A DNA stretch of 64,000 nucleotides, taken from assembly GCF_039062465.1 (NCBI RefSeq), contig NZ_JBCLNF010000007.1, forward strand, positions 1 through 64,000. Direction: 5' to 3'. The notes beneath the pieces are model-generated. The model saw only the letters and a program-made list of their open reading frames with translations. It had not been told where the DNA came from and searched no databases. The stretch comes from Parolsenella sp958406235. GTDB taxonomy: Bacteria; Actinomycetota; Coriobacteriia; Coriobacteriales; Atopobiaceae. Positions 47,566 through 55,441 of this stretch are shown one piece after another; position 1 is the first letter of the stretch; every line of letters starts with the position of its first letter. A program made the translations under genes and the position numbers.

Positions 47566-49425
47566 ATGAATCCCTATGCTTCGACCGGTTCCGTAGCGAC
47601 CGTCACCGCGACCGTTGCCGGTAAGGACTCCCTCGGCGGCCCCAATGGTGATACCGGCGGATCTTCCTCCAGCATGTCCACGCTTGAGGTGACGCGAAGG
47701 CTCCTCGCCTACGTCGGGCCTTACAGGGGGCTGCTGGTCGCATCCCTCTTGAGCGCGATCGCGGGCGTGACGCTTCAGCTTTACGTACCCATCCTCATCG
47801 GTCGCGGAATCGACTGCATGATCGACGTCGGTCGAGTTGACTTTGACGTCCTCGTCCCCCTCGTACGCGAGCTCGCCGTCGTCGTGATCGCTGCCTCGGC
47901 GCTCCAGTGGGTCCAGGGCTACTGCGTGAACCGCCTCTCATACGAGACCGTTCGCGATCTTCGTAATGTCGCCTCTGACAAGCTCAATCGCATGCCCCTG
48001 TCTTTCATCGACTCGCATCCGCACGGCGACCTCATTAGCCGCGTCGTGAACGACGTCGACCAGATCGGCGACGGCCTTCTGCAGGGAACCAACCAGCTCC
48101 TGAGTGGTGTCGTGACCATCGTCGGCACGCTTGGCTTCATGCTCGCGACTTCCGTGCCCATGGCGCTCGTCGTGGTTCTCGTGACGCCGCTGTCCGTGGG
48201 CGCTGCCTGGCTCATCACCCGCCTCTCCGACAAGAGCTTCGCGGATCAGCAGCGAATCCAGGGCGAGCTTGGCGCTCACGTCGAGCAGTACGTTGGCGAG
48301 CAGCGCCTTGTCGACGCGTTCGCATTTGGGCCAGAGGCATGCAAGCGCTTCGATGAGATTAACAAGCGCCTCTACACGTCCGGCGAGCACGCACAGTTCA
48401 TGAGTTCGCTCTCGAATCCCGGCACACGTTTCATCAACAACATCATCTACGCGATAGTTGCTGTGGTGGGCTGCTTGAGCGTCATCACGGGTGCCCCCGC
48501 ACGCCTTACCGTTGGCGAGGTCCAGGCGTTTCTGAGCTACGCCAACCAGTACACGAAGCCCTTCAACGAGATCACGGGCGTCATCGCCCAGATTCAGACC
48601 GCCTATGCCTCTGCTCGACGCGTATTCGCCCTTCTGGACGCCACCGAGGAGGAGCCAGATGGTCCGGGGGCCATAGAGCTCGCCCGTCCGCGTGGCGAGG
48701 TCAGCTTCGACCACGTGGACTTCTCCTATGTGCCTGACCGTGAGCTCCTCAAGGACATCTGCATCCACGTGACTCCGGGCGAGCGTATTGCCCTCGTCGG
48801 CCCCACGGGCTGCGGCAAGACGACGCTCATCAACCTGCTGCTGCGCTTCTATGACGTGAACTCTGGAACCATCGCGGTGGACGGACGCTCTTCGGACGAG
48901 TACACGCGGGCGAGCCTGCGCCGATCGTTCGGCATGGTCTTGCAGGATAGCTGGCTCTTCGCCGGCACCGTTCATGACAACATCGCCTATGGGCGCCCTG
49001 GTGCGACGCGCGAGCAGGTCGAGGAGGCGGCGCGCCGCGCCCATGCGGACAAGTTCATCCGTCAGCTTCCCCAGGGATATGACACCGTCATCGGCGAGGA
49101 CGGCGGCTCCTTCTCCCAGGGCCAGCGCCAGCTGCTCTGCATCGCCCGCGTCATGCTGACGGATCCCGCGATTCTCCTTCTCGACGAGGCGACCTCGAGC
49201 ATCGATACGCGCACGGAGCTCCAAGTGCAGGCGGCGTTCGACGAGCTCATGCGTGGTCGCACGAGCTTCGTCGTTGCCCATAGGTTGAGTACGATCCGCA
49301 ATGCCGATTGCATCCTTGTCATGCGCGACGGCCGCATCATCGAGCGCGGTACGCATGAGGAGCTTCTGAGCCTTCATGGCTTCTACTCGAGTCTTTACGA
49401 GAGCCAGTTTGCCCGAGAAGAGTAG
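47566..49425 (+). CDS. ABC exporter half-transporter B (consensus ATP site)
   Basis: This 619-residue partner has an N-terminal Ser/Gly/Thr-rich stretch of about 38 residues, six membrane segments and an ABC domain with Walker A GPTGCGKTT, signature FSQGQ, catalytic Glu541 and H-loop His572. The signature has Gln in place of the second Gly, a pattern often seen in this subunit of heterodimers. GGGGGAGG precedes the ATG; the genes are adjacent (stop, then start). Together they form a heterodimeric multidrug- or lipid-type exporter. Confidence 0.92.
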   Translation: MNPYASTGSVATVTATVAGKDSLGGPNGDTGGSSSSMSTLEVTRRLLAYVGPYRGLLVASLLSAIAGVTLQLYVPILIGRGIDCMIDVGRVDFDVLVPLVRELAVVVIAASALQWVQGYCVNRLSYETVRDLRNVASDKLNRMPLSFIDSHPHGDLISRVVNDVDQIGDGLLQGTNQLLSGVVTIVGTLGFMLATSVPMALVVVLVTPLSVGAAWLITRLSDKSFADQQRIQGELGAHVEQYVGEQRLVDAFAFGPEACKRFDEINKRLYTSGEHAQFMSSLSNPGTRFINNIIYAIVAVVGCLSVITGAPARLTVGEVQAFLSYANQYTKPFNEITGVIAQIQTAYASARRVFALLDATEEEPDGPGAIELARPRGEVSFDHVDFSYVPDRELLKDICIHVTPGERIALVGPTGCGKTTLINLLLRFYDVNSGTIAVDGRSSDEYTRASLRRSFGMVLQDSWLFAGTVHDNIAYGRPGATREQVEEAARRAHADKFIRQLPQGYDTVIGEDGGSFSQGQRQLLCIARVMLTDPAILLLDEATSSIDTRTELQVQAAFDELMRGRTSFVVAHRLSTIRNADCILVMRDGRIIERGTHEELLSLHGFYSSLYESQFAREE

Positions 49426-49469
49426 GATAGGGCAAACTTCGATGTTTCGAGTGTCTGTGGGGTGTCGCC

Positions 49470-50003
49470 ATGCGTAAGGATAAGTTCGCTGTTATAGCTG
49501 CAATCGTTGGGATCATTTTTGCCATTGGTCTTGTGGGATGCGGCGATTCCGGCGATGCCGAGTCCAAGGCCGCCATTTCCGATGGCGTGACGGACGGGCT
49601 CGAGCAGCTCAAGTCCGGCTCTGGAGAAGCCGTGGACCTTGCGAAGGAGACGCTTAACTCCTATGTGGGGAGCCAACTCGAAGACATGGGCATATCCGAT
49701 GACGAGCTGATCTCCACGTATCTCCAAGATTTTGATTACAAGGTTGGCGACGTGACGATGACGGGGTCCTCGGCGTCGGTGCACGTGACGTTGACCAGCC
49801 GTTCGGTCTCTGACATTGTCAAGGACTTCGCCGCGCGTTCGCGTGGGATGAGCGGCTCGGAGGCGGGTGCGGTCCTCATGCAGTGCGTGGAGGATGCCGA
49901 GCTCGTGCAGTCCGAGGCGGACGTCTATGTCCAGAAGGCGCCTGACGGCTCGTGGGACACGCTCGACGGGCTCAAGAGTTCCCTCGTAAAGCTCTGCATA
50001 TAG
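49470..50003 (+). CDS. Hypothetical lipoprotein
   Basis: This 177-residue protein has a signal with lipobox LVGC (Cys24) and is likely anchored on the outer face of the membrane. The mature part is acidic and helical, with a strand-rich C-terminal half (VTMTGSSASVHVTLTS). I do not recognise a family. It follows the ABC exporter by 44 bases and could be co-transcribed. Function unknown. Confidence 0.7.
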   Translation: MRKDKFAVIAAIVGIIFAIGLVGCGDSGDAESKAAISDGVTDGLEQLKSGSGEAVDLAKETLNSYVGSQLEDMGISDDELISTYLQDFDYKVGDVTMTGSSASVHVTLTSRSVSDIVKDFAARSRGMSGSEAGAVLMQCVEDAELVQSEADVYVQKAPDGSWDTLDGLKSSLVKLCI

Positions 50004-50035
50004 AAGGTTCGCACCGTCACTCCGGTACGTGAAAA

Positions 50036-50061
50036 GGGCCACCGACTTCAGCCGGTGGCCC
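50036..50061 (-). terminator. Terminator shared by converging genes
   Basis: A 9-bp GC stem (50036-50044 with 50053-50061) is followed by TTTT on the minus strand (plus-strand A at 50032-50035) and TT on the plus strand. It ends the radical SAM gene and may also stop the lipoprotein transcript. Confidence 0.75.
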
Positions 50062-50075
50062 TTGCTTTGCCGCGC

Positions 50076-50852
50076 CTAATAGCTCACCTGACAGGGGATG
50101 CCGAGGGCCTCGACGCGGCGGGCGATGCCGTCGAGCGTCTCTGGAGAGGCCTTCCTGAGGCCCGGAGCCGGCGTCTCCCGCGCGACGGTGTAGATGGTCG
50201 CTTCTTGCGGGCGGATGCGGTCGAGCGCCGTCAACCACGGCGTCACATACTCGTCGCCGGTGTTGTCGAGCTTCTTGCCCCCATACTCACCAGCCAGGAA
50301 CATCGTCTGCACGATGACGTGGCCATTAAAGCTCGCAAAGGTCTCGATCTGGTGCTCGATATCGTAGCTGCCCACGGGCCTGTCGAGAAGCTCGATATAG
50401 GCGGGGTCGACCGTGTCGAGCTTGAGGATGTTGTCATCGACGAGCATCAACGCATCATGGACGGCGGGCCTGTCGGCGAAGGTCCCGTTAGAGAGAACCG
50501 CGATCTTCGCCATGGGCGCGAGCTCGTTTCTTAGCTTGACTGCGCCTGCGATTGCCTCGGGGAACTCCGGTGCCCCCGTTGGCTCTCCGTTGCCGGCAAA
50601 CGTGATGACATCCGGCAGCTCGCCCTGGGCAGACATTTCGCGGAGCTTGGCCTCGAGCGCCAGGAGTACCGCAGAGGCGCTATTGTGCCTCCCGTCGCAA
50701 CGGCGCTCGGAATTAAAGCCATTCTCGCAGTAGAGACAATCGAACGAGCAGATCTTGCCAGAGGCAGGCATCATGTTGACGCCGAGGGAGAGGCCGAGGC
50801 GGCGACTCCTGACGGGTCCAAAAACGGGGCTGTCATTCAGAAACGTTGCCAT
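50076..50852 (-). CDS. Radical SAM protein
   Basis: This 258-residue protein has the radical SAM iron-sulfur motif CSFDCLYC (Cys35, 39, 42), then TFAGNGEPTGAPEFP (the GGE-like SAM-binding strand) and VLSNGTF. It resembles the YfkA-like or MoaA-related small radical SAM proteins that lack a second cluster domain. The ATG at 50852 is chosen because GAGGAG lies just upstream and the conserved VFGPVRSRRLG follows; a longer frame extends through unrelated sequence. The reaction is unknown. Confidence 0.87.
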   Translation of the reverse strand: MATFLNDSPVFGPVRSRRLGLSLGVNMMPASGKICSFDCLYCENGFNSERRCDGRHNSASAVLLALEAKLREMSAQGELPDVITFAGNGEPTGAPEFPEAIAGAVKLRNELAPMAKIAVLSNGTFADRPAVHDALMLVDDNILKLDTVDPAYIELLDRPVGSYDIEHQIETFASFNGHVIVQTMFLAGEYGGKKLDNTGDEYVTPWLTALDRIRPQEATIYTVARETPAPGLRKASPETLDGIARRVEALGIPCQVSY

Positions 50853-50984
50853 GCGTCGCTCCTCGGGTTGGTTGCGTGGAACCATTATCGCATTGAGGAG
50901 GAGGCGAGCGCCCGGATGAGCGGCGTGGGAAGGCTGCCGCGCGAATTCCGTCCAGTGGGGGGTGCGGCGAGGTGCATGTATAAC

Positions 50985-51013
50985 AAAAAAGCCTCGCTGG
51001 AATCCAGCGAGGC
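50985..51013 (-). terminator. Intrinsic terminator after tRNA-Asn
   Basis: On the minus strand, a perfect 10-bp stem (51004-51013 with 50991-51000) with an ATT loop is followed by six T. Confidence 0.9.
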
Positions 51014-51023
51014 CATTCAAGTC

Positions 51024-51098
51024 TGGCTCCTCGAGTAGGACTCGAACCTACAACAACGCGGTTAACAGCCGCGGGCTCTACCATTGAGCTATCGAGGA
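51024..51098 (-). tRNA. tRNA-Asn (anticodon GTT)
   Basis: The minus strand folds as a complete tRNA: acceptor TCCTCGA/TCGAGGA, a D-arm, anticodon stem CGCGG/CCGCG with loop CTGTTAA, T-stem GTAGG/CCTAC with loop TTCGAGT, discriminator G and encoded CCA. All stems pair well. A clean terminator follows. Confidence 0.95.
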
Positions 51099-51326
51099 AT
51101 TCAGTTGTCAGGAGCGCGTGCTTTGCTCCGTGCGAACGAGGATTAGTATACAGAAGCTGTGGGCGAGTGCAACCATAATTTTTGACAAATTTTGGTGTGC
51201 TAGGGTTATTTGTGCCCCCAGAAGTCGTTGACCGTGGCGTTTTCGCGGGTAAACGGCCTATTGGGGTAAATTGAACTTGCAAAAAGTAGTTGCCAGAGAT
51301 GCCAAGCTGCGAGTCTCGGGGGATTC

Positions 51327-52526
51327 ATGCTCGTCTATTTGCTTACTGCTGCGGTCGCCATGCTGGCGGCGCTATCTGCCGAGGGGCTGCGGGAGGAGAA
51401 CCCCAAGGTCTCGAACCTTTTGTGGTTCGTCGTGTTCTTGGCCCTCACCATTCCGGCGTCCCTTCGATATGACATAGGCGTCGACTACAGCGCATCGATG
51501 GAGTCAGCCGGCTATCTCGGCTATTGGCAGCTGTATCACCTCTACGCCAACCAGCCGCCCGCATCCGGTATGGATCCCGGCTTCTATGCCCTCATCCGCT
51601 TCCTCAACCTGTTTACGGACAACCCCCAGTGGATGTTCGCTTTCTTGTCCGCGGCCACGTATGCGCTCCTGATACGAGCCTGCTGCAGGTTGTCACCCGA
51701 TCCCGTCCTGTCCCTCGCCCTGTTTCTCGTCGCAGGCTTCTACTTCGAGTCTCTCAACATCGCGCGCCAGTGGTTCGCCATTGCGTGTGTGATGAACGGC
51801 CTCGAGTGGGTGGGGGAGCGCGACACGAGCGCGCGCCAGGCTTTTGCTCGCTATGCCGTCTGGATCGTCCTGGGAAGCCTCATGCATCTGAGCTGTCTCA
51901 TGTGGCTTGCCCTTTGGCCGTTGCTCCGCTTCAGAATGACGCCGGAGCGCACGGTGCTTCTTCTCGCAGGTTGCGTCGCGCTTGCCCTCGTGGGGATCTA
52001 CGTGGCGCGCGTCGTGTTCGCCCAGACGAGGTTCGGCCTCTATCTCGACCCCTCTAGCGACGTCTACGTAGGGCCGCGCCCGCGCGTCAATGCCATGATT
52101 ACGTTCGGCCTCACGTGGGCATTCCCGTTCGTGGTCGCCTTGCTGGCTCGCGCGAAGGCTGCGGGTTCCGATGGGGCAAGCGGGGCGCCTGGAAGGGGCG
52201 ACTCTCGAGTTCAGCTTGCCGGCCCCGGTCTCGAGTCTGCGCTTGTCGTGTGCGCGACCCTGGCGTTCGCCCTTTACGTCTCGGCTGCATTTCTCCCATT
52301 CATCGTCGACCGCGTCGCGCGCTACTTCGCACCCATGCTCATCCTCCTCATGCCTCATACGATCGTGCGCATCGAGGACAAGCGCCTGCGCTCGGCGGCG
52401 ATAGCCCTCGTGCTTGTTGCCTGGGCAGCGGCGACGTACGTACAGGTCGTTGTCGGCGGTCAGTATGGGGTCGTGCCCTATGTGTCCGTGTTTGGTGAGC
52501 GTGCAGCGGCGGGCCTTCTCTCGTAG
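51327..52526 (+). CDS. EpsG-family polytopic membrane protein
   Basis: This 399-residue protein has about ten hydrophobic segments and the EpsG-like pattern PASLRYDIGVDYSAS and DPGFYALIRFLN near residues 45-95, followed by a helical region NIARQWFAIACVMNG. EpsG/Wzy-type proteins polymerise or modify surface polysaccharides. It is preceded by TCGGGGGATTC. It starts the glycan cluster. Its exact role, polymerase or ligase, is not known. Confidence 0.8.
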   Translation: MLVYLLTAAVAMLAALSAEGLREENPKVSNLLWFVVFLALTIPASLRYDIGVDYSASMESAGYLGYWQLYHLYANQPPASGMDPGFYALIRFLNLFTDNPQWMFAFLSAATYALLIRACCRLSPDPVLSLALFLVAGFYFESLNIARQWFAIACVMNGLEWVGERDTSARQAFARYAVWIVLGSLMHLSCLMWLALWPLLRFRMTPERTVLLLAGCVALALVGIYVARVVFAQTRFGLYLDPSSDVYVGPRPRVNAMITFGLTWAFPFVVALLARAKAAGSDGASGAPGRGDSRVQLAGPGLESALVVCATLAFALYVSAAFLPFIVDRVARYFAPMLILLMPHTIVRIEDKRLRSAAIALVLVAWAAATYVQVVVGGQYGVVPYVSVFGERAAAGLLS

Positions 52527-52626
52527 GGCTCCCTTGCTATCATTTACTAGTTACGTTGCGCCTTGGTGTTTGCGAGGCGCTGACAAGACGGGCCCGTATG
52601 GGCCAAACATCGTCAAGGAGATGGCT

Positions 52627-53466
52627 TTGTCCCAAGAGCAAACCACTACAGCCACGGCAACCGTTCCGGCATCAGAGGCGTTCGCCAAGTCTGACCGCGC
52701 CAAGGAGAAGTTCATCCTCGCGCAGCTCGTCGGCAAGGACTTCAAGCGCAAGTATCGCCGCAGCGTACTCGGAGTCGTGTGGAGCGTCCTCAACCCGCTG
52801 CTCATGATGGTCGTCATGTCGCTTGTGTTCTCGTTCTTCCTGCGTTATGACAACATGGAGCACTACCCGCTCTACCTCATCCTCGGCAACGTCATCTGGA
52901 CGATCTTCGCGGACTCAACCAACCAGGGCGTCACCTCGATCCTCGACGCCGCGCCCCTGCTCAAGAAGGTGCGAATCAACAAGACGGTGTTCCCGGTCGA
53001 GCGCGTTCTCTTCTCGCTCGTCAACTTCGCGTTCTCGATGATCGCCGTCTTCATCGTCATGCTGTGGGAGGGCGTGTGGGTCAGCTGGACCATCATCCTG
53101 CTCCCGGTGCTTCTCGTTCTGCTCATGGGCTTCTGCGTCGGCATGAGCATGCTGCTCTCCTCGCTTGCGGTCTTCTTCCGTGACGTCATCCACCTGTGGG
53201 GTGTCGTCATCCTCGCTTGGAGCTATGTGACGCCGCTGTTCTGGCCCGTCAGCATGATCGCCCAGGTTCCGTATGCGTTCATGCGCGTCATCATGCTCGC
53301 GAACCCCATGTATAACTACGTGACGTTCATGCGCATGATCCTTCTCAACGGCCAGCCGCCTGAGCTCATCACCGTCGCCATGTGCGCCATCTGGGCCGTC
53401 ATTGCGATTGCGCTTGGCTGGGTGGTCTTCCACAAGCTCGAGCGCAAGTTCATCCTCTATATCTAA
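52627..53466 (+). CDS. Polysaccharide ABC exporter permease (Wzm/TagG-like)
   Basis: This 279-residue ABC-2 type permease has about six membrane segments and the family start FILAQLVGKDFKRKYRRSVLG (split), then VLNPLLMMVVM. It would export an undecaprenyl-linked glycan together with the ATPase encoded next. The TTG at 52627 is preferred: AAGGAG (52615-52620) is 6 bases away, while the ATG at 52621 touches the ribosome site. In mycobacteria the equivalent (Rv3783) exports the galactan. Confidence 0.9.
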   Translation: MSQEQTTTATATVPASEAFAKSDRAKEKFILAQLVGKDFKRKYRRSVLGVVWSVLNPLLMMVVMSLVFSFFLRYDNMEHYPLYLILGNVIWTIFADSTNQGVTSILDAAPLLKKVRINKTVFPVERVLFSLVNFAFSMIAVFIVMLWEGVWVSWTIILLPVLLVLLMGFCVGMSMLLSSLAVFFRDVIHLWGVVILAWSYVTPLFWPVSMIAQVPYAFMRVIMLANPMYNYVTFMRMILLNGQPPELITVAMCAIWAVIAIALGWVVFHKLERKFILYI

Positions 53467-53496
53467 GTCTCGCACGCGAGAGATTGGCTCATACGT

Positions 53497-54264
53497 ATGG
53501 CTTCTAAGACCGACATCACCCCGGGCGAGGATTACGCTATTGAGGTAGACGACGTCACCATGATCTTCAACATGGCGAGCGAGCGCCTTGACAACCTCAA
53601 GGAGTACTTCATCAAGCTCGTGAAGCACGAGCTGTTCTTCGAGGAGTTCCACGCCCTCAAGCACATCAGCTTCAAGGTCAAGAAGGGCGAGGTTCTCGGC
53701 CTCGTTGGCACCAACGGCTCTGGTAAGTCGACGATGCTCAAGATCATCGCCGGTGTGCTCGAGCCCAGCGAGGGCAAGGTCACCGTTCATGGCAACATCG
53801 CCCCGCTCATCGAGCTTGGTGCGGGCTTTGACATCGAGCTCACCGCACGCGAGAACATCTACCTCAACGGGGCACTCCTCGGCTATACCAAGGAGTTCAT
53901 TGACGCCCACCTCGATGACATCGTCGACTTCGCAGAGCTTCGCGACTTCATGGACATGCCGCTCAAGAACTACTCCAGCGGCATGGTCGCGCGTATCGCG
54001 TTCGCAATCGCGACCGTCGTCGAGCCGGATGTCCTCATCGTCGACGAGACCCTCTCCGTCGGCGACGTCTTTTTCCAGGAGAAGTGCGAGAAGCGCATCC
54101 GCCAGTTCATCGAGAGCGGCAACGTCACGGTTCTCTTCGTGAGCCATTCCCTCGAGCAGGTCGAGCGACTCTGCACGCGTTGCGTTTGGATCGAGAAGGG
54201 CGAGCAGCGCATGATCGGCGACACGGATGAGGTCTGCAAGGCCTACAGGAGGCAGTACAACTAA
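53497..54264 (+). CDS. Polysaccharide ABC exporter ATPase (Wzt/TagH-like)
   Basis: This 255-residue ATPase has Walker A GTNGSGKST, a Wzt-style lid ELGAGFDIELTARENIYLNG (split at residue level), signature YSSGM, Walker B VLIVDE and the H-loop VSHSLEQV. No C-terminal carbohydrate-binding domain is present, unlike O-antigen Wzt with chain-length control. It starts 30 bases after the permease, and its stop overlaps the next start (TAATG). It resembles Rv3781 of mycobacteria. Confidence 0.92.
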   Translation: MASKTDITPGEDYAIEVDDVTMIFNMASERLDNLKEYFIKLVKHELFFEEFHALKHISFKVKKGEVLGLVGTNGSGKSTMLKIIAGVLEPSEGKVTVHGNIAPLIELGAGFDIELTARENIYLNGALLGYTKEFIDAHLDDIVDFAELRDFMDMPLKNYSSGMVARIAFAIATVVEPDVLIVDETLSVGDVFFQEKCEKRIRQFIESGNVTVLFVSHSLEQVERLCTRCVWIEKGEQRMIGDTDEVCKAYRRQYN

Positions 54265-55214
54265 TGGCCTCCGTCTGCGCTAACCCCGGGAACCGCAAGA
54301 GCGTCGCCGCCGTCGTTGTGACGTATAACCGCAAGGACCTGCTGCTCGAGTGCCTCGATTGCCTTTGCAAGCAGGACCTTGGCGCACTTGGCGAGCGCTA
54401 CGGCCTTTCCGTCATCGTCGTTGACAACGCGAGCACGGATGGCACCGAGGAGGCGCTGGCCGCCCTCGCTGAGTCCGGGAAGATCACCTACTTCAACACG
54501 GGCGAGAACCTCGGCGGTGCCGGTGGGTTCAACTATGGCATGCGCAAGGCCGTCGAGCTTGGACACGACTACGTCTGGGTCATGGACGACGATTGCATGA
54601 CCCATCCTGACACCCTGCGTGAGCTCCTCATCGCAGGCGAGGGCCTGAACGGGGAGTACGGCTACCTCACGAGCGTCTGCCTCTGGACCGACGGCACCCC
54701 CTGCTCCATGAACCGCCAGAGGCACCCGCTGCATCACACGATCGAGGATTTCACCCCCGAGCTGCAGCCCTGCACGCTCGCGTCCTTCGTCTCGCTGTTT
54801 GTGCCTGCGGACGTCATCGCGGAGCTCGGCCTCCCCATCAAGGATTTCTTCATCTGGACTGATGACTGGGAGTTTACGCGTCGCGTGTCGAGGAAGTATC
54901 CCTGCTATGTCGTGGGCACGAGCGTGGTCACGCACAAGTGCAAGGTTAACGGAGCTGGCAACGTCGCCATCGACTCCGGCGAGCGCATCGCGCGCTTCCG
55001 CCTCGCGTACCGAAACGACATCGTGCTCTATCGCGGCGAGGGCCCTGCCGGCTACGCGTATGTTGCCGCGCGAGACCTCAACCACCTCTGGCGCATCGCA
55101 ACCGAGGCGAAGGGCCGCAAGCTCGAGCGCGCCAGGGCCGTGCTGGGTGGAACGTTCGAGGGTTTGAGATTCCACCCTGAAATCGAGTACGTGAAGAGGC
55201 CGGAGAAGCGCTAG
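54264..55214 (+). CDS. Family 2 glycosyltransferase, GlfT1-like
   Basis: This 316-residue enzyme has the GT-A fold: VVVTYNRKDLLLECL near 17-31, VVDNASTDGT (52-61), the ENLGGAGGFNYGM block (81-93) and the DxD motif WVMDDD (105-110). FIWTDDWEFTRRV provides the catalytic acidic pair. The LGGAGGF and DDD pattern is that of rhamnosyl/galactofuranosyl transferases. Overlapping the Wzt stop, it is part of the export operon, as GlfT1 is in mycobacteria. The donor is probably UDP-galactofuranose; this is inference. Confidence 0.85.
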   Translation: MASVCANPGNRKSVAAVVVTYNRKDLLLECLDCLCKQDLGALGERYGLSVIVVDNASTDGTEEALAALAESGKITYFNTGENLGGAGGFNYGMRKAVELGHDYVWVMDDDCMTHPDTLRELLIAGEGLNGEYGYLTSVCLWTDGTPCSMNRQRHPLHHTIEDFTPELQPCTLASFVSLFVPADVIAELGLPIKDFFIWTDDWEFTRRVSRKYPCYVVGTSVVTHKCKVNGAGNVAIDSGERIARFRLAYRNDIVLYRGEGPAGYAYVAARDLNHLWRIATEAKGRKLERARAVLGGTFEGLRFHPEIEYVKRPEKR

Positions 55215-55346
55215 CCTCTCCCTTTGGCTGGTTGCTAGATCGAGCTGGCGGCGTGGAGTCCATCGCCATGTGTCCAGGTGTTCCGGCAGCCTTCGTGTCC
55301 CGGTGTTCCAGCGGTCTCGGAGGGTCTGGTCATTTCCCAAATAGAT

Positions 55347-55388
55347 GCGCGCCCCGTCAACAGTCATTGTGACGGGGCGCGCTTTTTT
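55347..55388 (+). terminator. Intrinsic terminator after the wzm-wzt-glycosyltransferase operon
   Basis: A perfect 13-bp stem (55347-55359 with 55370-55382) is followed by six T. Confidence 0.93.
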
Positions 55389-55441
55389 GCACCTGGATGG
55401 TCGAAGGACCCCGGGCATCCCTCCGTAGGATGCCGGCGTTC

